The notes under the pieces are model-generated. The model saw only the letters and a list, made by a program, of their open reading frames with translations, was not told the origin of the DNA and did not search any database. The position numbers were made by a program, and so were the translations under genes. Shown in pieces: positions 45,334 through 57,929 of a stretch of 64,000 bases of DNA (its first letter is position 1; each line of letters begins with the position of its first letter). The stretch comes from Sciurus carolinensis (lineage: Eukaryota; Chordata; Mammalia; Rodentia; Sciuridae): positions 29,318,777 through 29,382,776 of the forward strand of contig NC_062227.1 in NCBI RefSeq assembly GCF_902686445.1. Direction: 5' to 3'.

Positions 45334-47213
45334 AAGGGGTGCTGTATTTTACCAAATGCTTTCTCAGCATCTATTGAAATAATCATGTGATTCTTCATTT
45401 TAAGTCTACTGATGTGATCAATTACATTTATTGATTTCTGGATGTTTAACCAACCTTGCATCCCTGGAATAAACCCCACTTGATCATGGTGCACTATCTT
45501 TAATATATTTTTGTATGCAATTTGCCAGTATTTTGTTAAGGATTTTTGCATCTATGTTCATCAGGGATATTGATCTAAAGTTTTCTTTCCTTGATGTGTC
45601 TTTGTCTGATTTTGGTATCAGAGTTATACTAGCCTCATAGAATGAATTTGGAAGGAGTCCCTCCTTTTCTATTTCCTGAAATACTTTGAGGAGTATTGGT
45701 ATCAGTTCTTCTTTAAAGGTCTTGTGGAATTTGGCTGAGAATTCATCTGGTCCCGGGCTTTTCTTTGTTGGTAGGCTTTTGATGGCTTCTTCTATTTCAA
45801 TGCTTGAAATTGATCTGTGTAGATTGTGTACGTCTTCCTGATTCAGTTTGGAAGGATCATATGTCTCTAAAAATTTGTCAATGTCTTCGATATTTTCTAT
45901 TTTGTTGGAGTATAGATTTTCAAAGTAGCTTCTAATTATGTTATGAATTTCAATGGTGCCTGTCATGATCTTTCCTTTTTCATCATGAATTCTAGTAATT
46001 TGAATTTCCTCTCTCCTTCTCTTCATTAGTGTGGTTAGGGGTTTATAAATTTTGTTTACTTTTTCAAAGAACCAAAGTTTTGTTTTGTCAATTTTTTGAA
46101 TTGTTTCTCTTGTTTCAATTTTATTGATTTCAGCTCTGATTTTAATTATTTCCTGTCTTCTACTATTTTTGGTGTTGATCTGTTCTTCTTTTTCTAGGAT
46201 TTTGAGATGTGATGTTAGGTCATTTAGTTGTTGACTTTTTATTTTTTTAATGTATGAGCTCAATGCAATGAACTTTCCTCTTAGTACTGCTTTCAGAGGG
46301 TCCCAGAGATTTTGATCTGTTGTGTCATTGTTCTCATTTACCTTTAAGAATTTTTTTTATTTCTACCCTGATGTCTTCTGTTATCATTGCATTATTCAAT
46401 AGCATATTATTTAGTCTCCAGGTGTATGAGTAGTTTTTGTTTGTTATTTTATCATTCATTTATAATTGCATTCCATTATGGTCTGATAGGATACAGGGTA
46501 GGATCTCTATTTTTTTGTGTTTACTAATGGCATTTTTGTGGCATAACATATGGTCTATTTTGGAGAAGGATCCATGAGCTGCTGAGAAGAAAGTATATTT
46601 GCTCGATGATGGATGAAGTGCCCTGTAAATATCCATTAAGTCTATATCAATGATTGTATTATTTAGTTCTATAGTTTCTTTGTTCAGTTTTTGTTTGGAG
46701 GTTCTATCCAGTGGTGAGAGTGGTGTGTTAACATACCCCACTATTAATGTGTTTTGGTCTATTTGATTATTAAAATTGAGAAGGGTTTGTTTGATATACA
46801 TAGATGCTCCATTGTTTGGGGCATAAATATTTAAATTTGTTATATCTTGCTGTTTTATGCTTCCCTTAAGCAGTATGAAATGTCCTTTATCCCTTCTGAC
46901 TAACTTAGGTTTGAAGTCCACTCTATCTGATATGAGGATGGAGACCCCTGCTTTTTCACTGGATCCATGTGCATGGTATGTTTTTTCCCATCCTTTCACC
47001 TTTAGTCTGTGGATGTCTTTTACTATGAGATGAGTCTCTTGAGGCAGCATATTGTTGGTTTTTTCTTTTTAATCCAATCTGCCAGTCTATGTCCTTTGAT
47101 TATTGAATTTAGGTCATTGACATTCAGGGCTATTTTTGATTTATATTCCTGGTCATTTTGGCTTACTTTTGGTTTTTTACTCGACTTGGTTTCTCCTTTG
47201 ATTGGCTTTTCCT

Positions 47214-48228
47214 TTAGGGTAGTTCCTTCCTTTGATGACTTGTATTGTTGTTTGTCACTTCCTCCTCACGAAATATTTCGCTGAGAATGTTCTGTAGAGC
47301 AGGCTTTCTATTTGTAAATTCTTTTAACTTTTGTTTATTATGGAAAGATTTTATTTCATTATCAAATCTGAAGGTTTGTTTTGCTGGGTGTAGGATTCTT
47401 GGTTGGCATCCATGTTCTTTCAGAGCTTGAAATATATTGTTCCAGGCCCTTCTTGCTTTTAGAGTCTGGGCTGAGAAATCTGCTGATATCCATACTGGTT
47501 TCCCCTTATATGTAATCTGATGCTTTTCTCTCAAAGCCTTTAAAATCCTATCTTTATTTTGTATTTGAGGTATTTTCATTATAATGTGTCTTGGTGTGGA
47601 TCTGTTGTAGTTTTGTGCACCTGATGTTCTATAAACCTCTTTTATTTTATTTTTCATTTCATTTTTCAGGTTTGGGAAATTTTCTGATATTATTTTGTTG
47701 AACAGGTTGTTCATGCCTTTGGTTTGTATCTCTGTGCCTAAGTCAATCCCAATAATTCTTAAATTTGGTCTTTTCATGATATCCCATAATTCTTGGAGGT
47801 TCCGTTCATGACTTCTTAACATCTTCTCATTTTGTTCAACTTTATTTTCAAGATTAAATGTTTTATCTTCATGGTCTGAGAGTCTGTCTTTCACAAGGTA
47901 TATTCTGTTGGTGATGCTTTCTGTTGAGTTTTTAATTTGGTTTATTGTTTCTTTCATTTCAAGTATTTCTGTTTTTTTTTTTTTTCAGAATCTCTATCTC
48001 TTTATTGAAGTGTTCTTTTGCTTCCTGCATTTGCTCTTTTAACTGTCTACTGGAATGATCATGCATTGCCTACATTTGCTCTCTTATCTCGTCTTTTGCT
48101 TCACAGATCATTTTAATTATGCAGATTCTAAACTCTTTTTCTGTCATTTCTACTGCCATGCTGTCTTTGTAGTCTATCACAATAGCATCTTGGTTTGTTA
48201 GGGACACTTTCTTCCCCTGTTTTTTCAT
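47214..48228 (-). pseudogene. L1 ORF1, antisense, 247 codons open
   Basis: The best preserved ORF1 in the window: 247 codons open from 47957 to 47214, covering the end of the coiled coil (NLENKVEQNEKMLRSHERNL), the RRM and the C-terminal domain (GKPVWISADF, KARRAWNNIFQALKEHG, QTFRFDNEIKSF). The N-terminal part to 48228 is out of frame because of an expanded A run (T run on the plus strand near 47972-47986) and also has a stop in the coiled coil. Stop at 47214, 58 bases before ORF2. Confidence 0.92.
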
Positions 48229-48775
48229 ATTGTTTCTATATATTCCCCTCTAGCAGTGAAGATCAGAGATACTGAAGTTCCCCTCTCTAGACTTATTATG
48301 ACCCTGCAGTTTTCCACTACCTCTCCTTTGAAGGGGAGATCAATACAGGTAGCACCCAATATAGAGAAAATGCAGCCCTGAACCAGACAGCCCCTATAAA
48401 GACTTTAACATTTTTAAAATAAACAGGATCAGTTTGATTACTATTTACAGTATTTCTAGTTGTGAACAAGATAGGAAGGGTGTAGGATGTAAGTGAGTAA
48501 ATAGAGGTACCTGTCAAAAGGCCTCCAGTCTCCTGCAGGTGTCTCAGGAAGGGAGCTGCCCTTCCAATGACGATGGCCACACCCTCAGAAATAATTCAGA
48601 GTGCCTGTACCAGCCTCCAAAGAAGCTGGGGAGCCCCAGCAAGGGTGTGCTGAGTCAGTACAGGGAACAGGTGCATTGTCCCTCAGCAGTAGGGGGGCAG
48701 GTGGGCAGGCTCAGCTGCAGGCCTCTGATCTCAGTGTGTGGGGGGTGCACTCAGTGATGGCATCCTGCATAAGAA
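48229..48775 (-). promoter_or_regulatory. L1 5' UTR, short form
   Basis: About 545 bases. The outer part (48510-48775) is similar to 20095-20436 of the other antisense L1, but the 85-base units seen there (19575-20030) are absent; their place is taken by an AT-rich stretch (48300-48510). Confidence 0.7.
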
Positions 48776-49229
48776 TTTTTTAAAAAGGAAATAAACCTGT
48801 TTTCAAGTGGCATAACAATATACTTTTATAACCATTAAAATCAATGATGAAACAAAGTCAAGCAATAAAATAATTCAACAAATATACAAATTAATTAAAA
48901 ATAACATTCATGTGCATGAATAACAACCATTTATAAATATAATAAGTGAAGAAATTTTATTTTACAATTGTAAAATGTAAGGTACTGGGGATACATTTGG
49001 TAAGAATGTTCAAATTGTATATGGACAAAATTGCAAAGCATTATTGCATGTCACAAAGATGAACTTGAGTAAAGGGAAGAATACCCCTTATACTTCAGGA
49101 TAGTTCAACATTATCAAGAGGTTCAATTAGCCTACTTTATTCAAAACTAAATACAATCCAATGAGCTGCTACAAAAATTAAACCTTAACTTCAGATGAAA
49201 AATCAATCAATAAAGGGCCTTTAAACATG
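48776..49229. other. No gene or element recognised
   Basis: AT-rich, A-rich stretches; possibly the 5' part of the L1M fragment that becomes clear after 49230. Confidence 0.45.
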
Positions 49230-50010
49230 TGAAAAAAAATTTCCCCTTCACTGATAGTAAGAGAAATGCCAGTTAAAACTATGCTGAGATTCTTTACACA
49301 TGTTAGAGTGGTTTAAATGAAAAAGAATTATCATACCAAGGGTTGGCATGGGTGTGATAGCACTGAAACATTTATATACACAGCAGCCGTACAACATCTT
49401 CAGAAGACAATTTGCCAGATTCTTAAGAAGCTGAGATACACCTACCAGATGGTCTATTCATTCCACTCACTACTGGTTATTTAACAAAGAGTAATGAAAG
49501 TATGTACCTATACAATGAGTGGTCCACAAATGATCTTAACACCTTTATCTGTAAAACCCCAACCTGGAAATAACTCCAGTGTCCATCAATTGATAAATAA
49601 AATTTAGCATGCATACAATTGAGTAATCTTCAGGAATAAAAATGTGTGAATCACTGCTATACCCATAACATGAAAGAGTTACAAAATATGCAGAGTGAAG
49701 AAGCCGGACAAATAGAGAAAATAGTTTCTGATGACATTATTTTAAAACTCTTATAAATGCAACTCAATGAGTGACAAACAAGAAATAGATCAGTGGTTAC
49801 CTATTGATGGGGAGGAGGGAAAGGAGAGTGGGAGTGATTACAGAGGTAGGAGGAAACTTTGGGAGGCGATGGATATATCCGTTATCTTGATTGTGGAGAT
49901 GGTTTCACAGGTATAGACTTTACCTATGGAGTGTACATTTTAAATATGCAGAATTTATCCTATGCCCATTATACCTCAATATATTATCAAGAAAAGAAAC
50001 TGACACAGAG
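49230..50010 (+). mobile_element. Old L1M fragment, sense
   Basis: 'cactgatagtaagagaaatgcc', 'accaagggttggcatgg', 'gtccatcaattgataaataa' and the 3' UTR text 'gcccattatacctcaatat' trace the ORF2 C-terminus and 3' UTR of an old L1. Confidence 0.7.
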
Positions 50011-50580
50011 ATATCATTTCTTACACATTAGGTTTATAAAAGTAAAAAAAATTTAATCCAAAGGTAGGGAATTTGACTATACCTAATTATACTACGTATC
50101 CAATGACTCTCTGACCTAGGAATCCAATTCTAGAAATACCAAGCATATACATTTCCAACATAAAGAAAAAAGTATGTGCACAATGGTATTTCCTGCAGCC
50201 TTATTTGAGATTGTGACATACTGAAAACAACCTAATGTTCTAGTAGATGCATGCTATGAAGTTCTAGGCAGCTCTTTAAAAAATGAGGACAATCTCTGTG
50301 AACTGATGTGGAGTGATTTTCAGGAGAAATAAAGTGAAAATAGCTAACAGGAAGGAGCATTCATGGAACCCTAATTTAGTACACCTCAGTAAGGAGAAAT
50401 GTTACAAATAACAAAAATAAAACACAAATATATCCTTATAGCTACAAAAACATGTAGGAAGAATGAACCAAAAAAATATGAAGCCTATTACTTGCAACAG
50501 TTGGGGAGAGGAATCACACTGGAAGGTATAAGAGAAGTGACACTTATGTAAGTTTGAATTTTAAAGCATATTTATTCTAC
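50011..50580 (+). mobile_element. Second old L1M fragment, sense
   Basis: 'gacctaggaatccaattctag', 'tgtgcacaatggtatttcctg', and 'gaaataaagtgaaaatagc' follow ORF2 C-terminal order again, so this is a separate copy or a tandem duplication of the previous one. Confidence 0.5.
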
Positions 50581-53285
50581 ATATTAGAAAAGGAAGATTA
50601 ATCAATAAGGGTCGGAAGGTAGGAAAATCAAAAGCAAAGTGAAACAAATGAACTTAGATATATTTATAATAAATAGTATAACAAACAGAAGAAAGATAAA
50701 AGGAAAGAAAGAGTGAAATGATTCAGATAGTTTATGAACATCATTGGACTATATACCCTCAATTTCAGGCACAGGTGCAATGTGTAGGGAAGAACTGAAA
50801 AAATTTGAACTTATTTTTAATAGGTTTGTTTGTTATATGAGAAATTCCTTGAATTATTTTAGATTTTTGTTAGGATCAAGTGAATGATTAAATGTTTTGA
50901 AGTCGCTGGGATGCAAGTTTCCCACTGTGAAAGTAAAAGACCTACAAATGGAATCGTGAAAGAAAAGAAAGAGATCTAGAGGAATACTATCAATGGGGGC
51001 TCATGATATCTAAAATATGTAAATTATGCATATATGCATGATTATTTGCATATGTGTATATGTGTTTATATTTCCAAGCTTTGTTCATTTGAAAGATCAA
51101 GAAACAAGAACATACCTATGACAGTAAGTGCACTTGATACCAGACCTTGGTCTCTCTGAAACCATTCTCCACTTAATGGAACCAGAAATCATCAAGGCAG
51201 TTACTTATTTTGGAATGGAACAGGATAGGTACAGGATGGGTCTGGAGCACCTTGTTATATCAGGAAGTAAGGAGTAAGGAACTGCTCAAAGAAAAAATTA
51301 TGAAGGTGTGTTACAAAGACATAGGAGTCAGACCGAAGGGGTTCTCCCTGGCCAGATTTTAAGCTATTTAAGTATTGAATTATAAGCTACTGAAAAAATA
51401 AGAACTAACAAATCCACCTTTAAAGTAAGGAGATGTAGAAATAAATGGGGGTGGGCAATGGAAGGTTGCTTATAATAGGATGTCGAGGGCCAACTAGTAA
51501 ATGTGAAGGGAATGCTGGAAATGGAAAAATCCATCACTGGGCATTCAGGGTATGAAGATTGGATCAGGCAAGAATCACTGATGGATGCTAAGTTTTGATG
51601 AAGATTGGGGTATTTCCATTGTTTAAAACTGTCTCTTCACAGATTGATTAGTAGTTGCAAAGGAAAATTAAGTAATTATATAGTGGATAAAATGAGCAAT
51701 ACCTTGACTAGGCAATGGAAATAACATTATATATTGGACTCAGAGGGACTTCATGGATCTTCAGATATGATGAATTTTGAGAAGAAAACAGTCTCAACAG
51801 TGAAGTGTTCTGGATGAGAATGTATAACGTCAGCCTCACAATAAGGAAATGCCAGACCAACACAAAGGAGAAACATTCGATGGCAAAAACATGGTAGCTT
51901 TATTTTTCACAAAATATTGATATCATAAAGAAAAAAAACCTACAGAAGTCTAGGAAGGTTCCTGATTGAAGAAGGCTAAAGATATACATCAGTTGAACAC
52001 CACCCCTGATCCCATGTTGTAGGGGACACTTATGCAATAATAGGGCAGCTGATAAAACTGGAACTTGTGCTGTAGATAAGAAAAGGTATTGTATCTGTAT
52101 TGTTAACTTGAGAAAGTTATAAATGCACTATAATTATATAAAAGAATACCGCTATTTTGGAAAGAAGTGAAAAAAAATGCAGAATCCGGAGGCAGGCATC
52201 ACATCAAAGCACATTTCATTGACCTCACTCTGCCTGAGTAGTCTTCACAGAGACCTTGGAATCAAAAGGCGAGGGATAAAGGAAACTTGAAGAAGCAGTT
52301 GATATTTTTTTTCAACGTAAAACCAATTTCAACATTTTTTTGGTTGCCTTTGTAGACTCCAACTGACAAAACTATTCTGCATGACAGGCAGATGTGGCCT
52401 GCAATTTGATTCATGGATTGCTTTTCAGCTCAGAAGTTCTGCAAATGGATGCAGAGAAAATGTCAGACCAGAGGAACGATTAGAAAATAAGAGCATCATC
52501 TGTTAAGGACAAAAAATAAGATAAATTGATAAATATTACTGCCACACTTGCTAACGCCTATAAACTACTTGAGTTTATCTTCATCTTTAAAGTAGACACT
52601 GCTCAGGGATCTTCTTTTATAGAAGAGATAGAAGACATGTTTTAGGGATGTTATTGTGACTTACACTCACATTTGTCTTGATCTTAGAATAATAGTGAGA
52701 GAAAGAAATTATGGATGAGTAGAGACATTTAAATTTCTGGTAGCTGTTTCTATAAATCATATTCTGTAAAGCACAAAGGAATAGGTTTTGTTAAAATACA
52801 CTGAGCTAAGATCAATTTTTGTTTTTATTTTGACTTAATAAAAACAGTTGGATTGTGTACCTTAGAAAGGCCTCATAAAGTTGAAGGTGCAATGCATATG
52901 TGATAATAACCTGGGAAATGGAGGGATTACTCTAGAACTACTGACATTTTCCTTAGATTTACCATTCTACTTCTGATATCTCCACTTAATCACAAGAGAT
53001 GAGACACTCTTAAGATTCCTATGGCAATGACTTGGCTATTTCACTGGACTCTTGGTGACTACCACTTTTCCTTGTATTTTAAAGTCAAGCATAATTTTAG
53101 TAATTCACACATATTCTCGTCCAGTTTCTTGATTCCAACTTGGAACCAAAAGGAAAAATCTGCTAAGACAGAATTAAGACTTAACTCATAAAATTCCTAG
53201 AAGAGAGAAAATAGGGAAAGTTCTTGATATTGACCATTGCAACTTTGTTTTGTGTTGTTTTTTGTTTATATTATAGTCATAGCTC
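50581..53285. other. No gene or element recognised
   Basis: 2.7 kb of AT-rich sequence with no ORF above 60 codons and no recognised repeat. Confidence 0.55.
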
Positions 53286-53497
53286 AGGCTATGAAACAAA
53301 AAAAATGAGAGCGTATCAAACTAAAAAGTTTCTGCATGACAAAGGAAACAATGAAATGAAAGGCAGTCTATAGACTGGGAAAAATATATTTGCAAACCAC
53401 ATATCTGGTAAAAGACTAATATCCAAAATTCATAAAGAAGTTTTACAACTCAATAGCAGGAAAACAAATAACTTCACTTAAAAAATGGGTAAAGTGA
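53286..53497 (+). mobile_element. Old L1M fragment, sense
   Basis: 'tctgcatgacaaaggaaac', 'gcaaaccacatatctgg' and 'taatatccaaaattcat' are ORF2 C-terminal landmarks. Confidence 0.65.
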
Positions 53498-53900
53498 CAC
53501 AGTCACATCAATGTTTATAGTGGCTCAATTCAAATAGCCAAGCTATGGAACCAACCTAGTTCCTTCAACAGATGAATGGATAAAGAAAATGTGGTATATA
53601 TACACATTGGAATATTACTCACCCATGATGAAGAATGAAATTATGGCATTTGCCATTAATTAATGGAACTGGAGAATATCATGCTAAGTGAAATAAGCCC
53701 TTCTCAAAAATTCCTGATGTGTTAACCCACAACAAGGGAGGATGGGGAGGGGAAGAATAGGAATCTGTTGAATTAGACAAAAGGGAATGAAGGGAAGGGA
53801 GCCAGGAGGGGAATACGAAGGATAGTAGAATTAATCGGACATAACTTTCCTAACTTTATATTTGAATTCACCACCAGGGTTAGTCTGCATCATGTATAAG
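53498..53900 (+). mobile_element. Younger L1 3' end, sense
   Basis: 'cacatcaatgtttatagtgg', 'ggaactggagaatatcatgc', 'gtgaaataagccc' and a purine-rich 3' UTR (53735-53815) match the C-terminal and 3' UTR design of the young L1s here. It directly abuts the older fragment before it. Confidence 0.7.
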
Positions 53901-53929
53901 CACAAGAATAGAATCCTAAAGAATTCTAA

Positions 53930-54178
<249 letters not shown>

Positions 54179-54249
54179 GCCTGAGAACTTTAAAAATGAA
54201 AAAAAAGTTATGCTCCATGTATGTACAGTAGGTCAAAATACATTCTACT

Positions 54250-54633
54250 GTCACATATCTCTGAAAAAAACAAATACAATTTAAAAAATGGGTAAAGAAC
54301 CTAAATAGACATTTCTCCAAAGAAGACCAAAAAAGAATGGTCAACGGGTATATGAAAATGTGCTGAAGATCACTAATCATCACAGAAATGCAAAATAAAA
54401 TCATTATGAGAAACAACCTCACATTCATAAATAAAATCCAGGTAATAAATAGTGGCAAGGATGTGGAGACAGGGAACCCTGGAACTCTGTTGGGCAGAAT
54501 GCAAATTAGTACTACCTGTGCTGTTTAGAAAATGCAAATAAATATAACGCTAATAAATGGCCAACAACTGACAATTCAGATGAAAAAAATTAAAGGTAGA
54601 ATGACCATATGATCCAGCAATCCTATTATCGCA

Positions 54634-54668
<35 letters not shown>

Positions 54669-54790
54669 TGAAAATACCACCTTGTAAAGACAGTTGCAAC
54701 CTCATGCTTATGTACCAGCAGGTGCATACAATGAATTAACTTAGAGGTCTGTGCGTAGCATGAGGACCAAAGTCCATCAATAGTATTTTG
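54250..54790 (+). mobile_element. Old L1M fragment, sense, with (GT)n
   Basis: 'aaaaaatgggtaaagaacc', 'tagacatttctccaaagaag', 'ggcaaggatgtggagac' and 'tgatccagcaatcc' are ORF2 C-terminal landmarks. A (GT)n repeat lies at 54636-54664. Confidence 0.75.
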
Positions 54791-55780
54791 TTAGAGATTT
54801 TTGTTAAATGCGTAGTTGTTAGCTGCTCTCTTCACAAGAAAAGTAACCAGGTGAGATGATAGACTTGTTAATCTGCTTCACCACTGTAACCATTTTATGA
54901 TCTTTGTGTATCCCCAAACATGCTATAAACCTCAAATGGTCCCAAAGTTTTTAGATTCTACATATAAATGAGCTCAAGCAGTATTCTTAAAAAAATTAAG
55001 AAGGAGAGATGTTGGTCAAATTGTAGACTCCCTCTGGAATAGAATTTTTTTCATATTTAAATTTTTTAAAAAATTATCTGATCTAGTTTCTCATTCCTCA
55101 TTGGTTTTTTAGTTTGGGCTGCCCTTAGTTTGAAAATAATGTCTCAGAATGGTCCTGTATGTGTTGATCCTGCTTAGTATTCATTGCGATCTTAAATTTG
55201 TAAATACATGTACCTGAATTGGGAAAATTTTTTGGCCACTATTTTTCAAATGCACCTTTTTTGATCTATTCTTTATCTTTTCTCTGATAATGGAACTCAA
55301 ATTAATCTTATATTACTTGCTTTAATCATGTCTACAAAGGGTCCTCCAAGTTTCATTTATTTTTTCTCTCTATTCTGTGCATCAAGTGAATTCTATTAAT
55401 CTATATTCAGATTCACTTACTCTTTCCCTTCTCCTCTCTAGTCAGCTGTGAAATCCCTTCAGTGAATATTTAATTTCAAATATTGTACTTGAGTTTCTGA
55501 GGTTCCATTTCTAAAGTATTTTAAAAATCATTTCTCTTTCACTGAAGATATTTCCTTTCTTTTGATTCCTTGTGAACCTATTTTTCGACTTTTTTCTTAT
55601 GTCTATGAATGGTTACAATAGCTACATTAAAATTCCATCCTGCTAATTCTCACATATGGCTTATCTCAGAGCTGGTCTCAGGTTGATTTGTATTTTCCTG
55701 TGGGAGTGTATATCAATATATTGATTCATCAGCTGTCACATTTTTAATTAAAATGCATGTACTTTTAACTGATAACAAAA
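54791..55780. other. Unclassified, T-rich; perhaps decayed antisense LINE
   Basis: Pyrimidine-biased text from 55000 to 55730 has the feel of antisense old L1 or HAL1 sequence but gives no landmark I can defend. Confidence 0.3.
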
Positions 55781-56052
55781 ATACAAAATTTGTACATATT
55801 TATGGGATACTTATTATGTGATGTTTCAATACATGTATATATTGTGTGGTGTTTAAATCAAGTAAAATGTGTCTCCTCAAACATTTTTCATTGCTTTATG
55901 CTGAAAACTTTCAAAATCCTTCCTTGTAGCTTTTTGAAATATACAGTATATTATTGTTATCTATAGTCCTTCACTGTACAAGAGCTTGCTAGAACTTCTT
56001 ACTACTGTCTAACTGTAACTGAGTACCCTTCCTCTGCCTCTCTGAATCCCTT

Positions 56053-56063
56053 CTTCTCTCTTT

Positions 56064-56125
<62 letters not shown>

Positions 56126-56904
56126 TTTTTATTCTAATTAGTTATACATGACAGCAGAATGCATTTCAATTCATTGTACACATATGGAACACAACTTCTC
56201 ATTTCTCTGGCTGTACATGATGCAGAATCAAATCATTCATGCAATCATACATGTACACAGGGAAATAATGTTCATCTCATTCTACCATCCTTTCCACCCC
56301 CACACTCACTCCCCTCTGCCCAATTCAAATTTCCTCCATTCTTCCCTAGCTCCCACCCTCCATTATGGATCAGCATCCACATATCAGAGAAAGCATCTAG
56401 TCTTTGGTTTTGGGGATTGGCTTATTTCACTTAGCATAATATTCTTTAGTTCCATCTATTTACCTGCAAATGCCATAATTTCATTTAAGACTGAGTAATA
56501 TTCCCTTATATAGCTATACCACATTTTCTTTATCCATTCATCTGTTGAAGGGCATTTATGTTGGTTGCATAGTTTAGCTATTGTGAATTGAACTGCTATA
56601 AACATTGATGTGGCTGCGTCGATGTACTATGCTCATTTTAAGGCCTTTGGGTATAAACTGAGGAGTGGGATAGCTGGGTCAAATGGTGTTTCCATTCCAG
56701 TTTTCTAAGGAAGCTCTTTACTGCTTTCTAGAGTGGTTGCACCAATCTACAATCCCACCAGCAATGTATGAGTGTACCTTTTCCCCCACATCCTCACCAA
56801 CACTTATTGTTGCTTGTATTGTTGATAATTGCCATTCTGAGTGGAGGGAGGTGAAAGCTTAGAGAAGTTTTGATTTACATTTCTCTAATTGTTAGAGCTG
56901 TTGA
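56053..56904 (-). mobile_element. Younger L1 3' fragment, antisense, with (CTTT)n tail
   Basis: A (CTTT)n run of about 17 units (56055-56123), in the place of the poly(A) tail, is followed by antisense 3' UTR and the ORF2 C-terminus ('gctgggtcaaatggtg', 'cctcaccaacacttattg'). It is 5'-truncated near 56904. Confidence 0.85.
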
Positions 56905-57290
56905 ACTGCAGCCTCTGGTAGCCACTACTCTACTTTCAACTTCTATGAGATCAGCTTTTTTAGATTCTATGGGTGAATGAGCTTATGCAGTATTTGTCTT
57001 TCTGTGCCTAGTTTATTTCACTTAACATAATGATCTTCAGTTCCACCCATCTTATGACAAATTACGGGGTTTTGTTCATTGTTATGGATGAAGAGTATGC
57101 CATTGTGTGTCTGTACTGCATTTTTTTTTTTTACCCATTTGCTAGTTAATTGGGCACATCAGTTGTTTCCATTCCTTGACTATTGTGAATAGTTATGTGG
57201 TGAACATAGGAGTGAAGATGGCTCTTTAACATACTGCGTTTTCTTTGGATATACACCTAGTGGTGGAATTGCTGGATATGATAGCTCTGT

Positions 57291-57395
57291 TTTTTTTTTT
57301 TTTTTTTTTTTTTTTTTGCGGTGCTGGGGATTGAACCCAGAGCTTTGTGCTTGAGAGGCAAGCACTCTACCAACTGAGCTATCTCCCCAGCCCCA
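57291..57395 (-). mobile_element. ID SINE, antisense, young
   Basis: The minus strand shows GGGGCTGGGGAGATAGCTCA (A box TAGCTCAGTTGG), GAGTGCTTGCC and a B box GGTTCAATCC, then an A tail of about 28 bases. ATAGCTCTG flanks it at 57281-57289 and 57396-57404 and continues into a T run. ID elements derive from a tRNA/BC1-type RNA and are transcribed by Pol III. Very little divergence from the standard ID form. Confidence 0.93.
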
Positions 57396-57761
57396 ATAGC
57401 TCTGTTTTTTACTTTTGAGAAATAGCCATGCTGTTTTCTCTAATAGCTATACTAATTTACTTTCCCACCAACAGTGTAAATTCTGTTGTTTCTGTGACAT
57501 GTTATTTTGTTTCTCATAGCAGGTAACTATGTTGATTAGACTTTAACTGCAAAATCTATTTCTTGGGTAGTGATTCTCATCTGGATGTTTTCAGTTTGGG
57601 GATGAGCCCCAGAAGTAGGAAGAATGACCTACCCACTTCTGGCTCTTTTAGGTTATTCTTTTCTCTGGGGCCCATGTTTTCCTATTTATTTTTCCAGAAT
57701 CCTTAGGAAGAATGTCTGTGTTTTTCAGCCAGTGCCTACACATCCTGCCATTGTGTTTAGC

Positions 57762-57762
<1 letters not shown>

Positions 57763-57799
<37 letters not shown>

Positions 57800-57891
57800 C
57801 AATCATCTATCTATACACACACACACACACACACTCTCTGTCAATCATCTATCTATACACACACACACACACTCTCTGTCAATCATCTATC

Positions 57892-57926
<35 letters not shown>
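57763..57926. repeat. Compound CA minisatellite
   Basis: Four (CA)n arrays are separated by three near-identical spacers of the form CTGTCAATCATCTATCTATA, making a higher-order repeat of about 40-55 bp. Two spurious ORFs arise from it. Confidence 0.92.
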
Positions 57927-57928
<2 letters not shown>

Positions 57929-57929
57929 G

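Larger units (their letters stand above)
38907..47156 (-). pseudogene. L1 ORF2, antisense, interrupted by provirus
   Basis: Endonuclease pieces are open from 47050 to 46460 (197 codons; ETHLIVKDIHRLKVKGW, NIYAPNNGAS, FSAAHGSFSKIDHML). The linker and reverse transcriptase N-terminus are open from 46263 to 45484 (260 codons; [34 protein letters not shown]). The provirus enters right after the [13 protein letters not shown] segment. The C-terminal part resumes below 40825 ([15 protein letters not shown] at about 40200) and ends with a 199-codon open piece at 39506-38907. Not functional. Confidence 0.92.
38630..48775 (-). mobile_element. Near-full-length L1, antisense, split by a provirus
   Basis: Excluding the provirus and one duplicated copy of its target (40826-45339) this is a 5.6-kb L1: 3' UTR from about 38630, ORF2 from 38907, ORF1 to 48228, and a 5' UTR to about 48775. 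Reading straight across the provirus restores a continuous L1 DNA sequence (AAGCATGAAGGGG then TGCTGTATTTTA), so the retroviral insertion is younger. A deletion near 40540-40570 removes the FADD region. No clear target duplication for the L1 itself was found. Confidence 0.92.
55781..57560 (-). mobile_element. Old L1M 3' end, antisense, twice interrupted
   Basis: 'tatttatgggatacttatt', 'gaaatatacagtatattattg' (3' UTR) and, after the nested L1, 'gcctctggtagccactac', 'gtatttgtctttctgtgcc', 'cacttaacataatgatc' are continuous antisense L1M. It hosts the L1 at 56053-56904 and the ID SINE at 57291-57395. Confidence 0.8.

Noticed and set aside
45255..45551. 98-codon ORF crossing from L1 reverse transcriptase into the 5' LTR
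   Set aside because: A chance fusion at the insertion edge; no promoter or conservation argues for a gene.
57300..57395. tRNA-like A and B boxes suggesting a tRNA gene
   Set aside because: It is an ID SINE with poly(A) tail and target duplication; no tRNA cloverleaf 3' half is present.
57763..57926. CRISPR-like regular repeat-spacer pattern
   Set aside because: Here the constant part is short, the variable part is pure CA, and the genome is mammalian.
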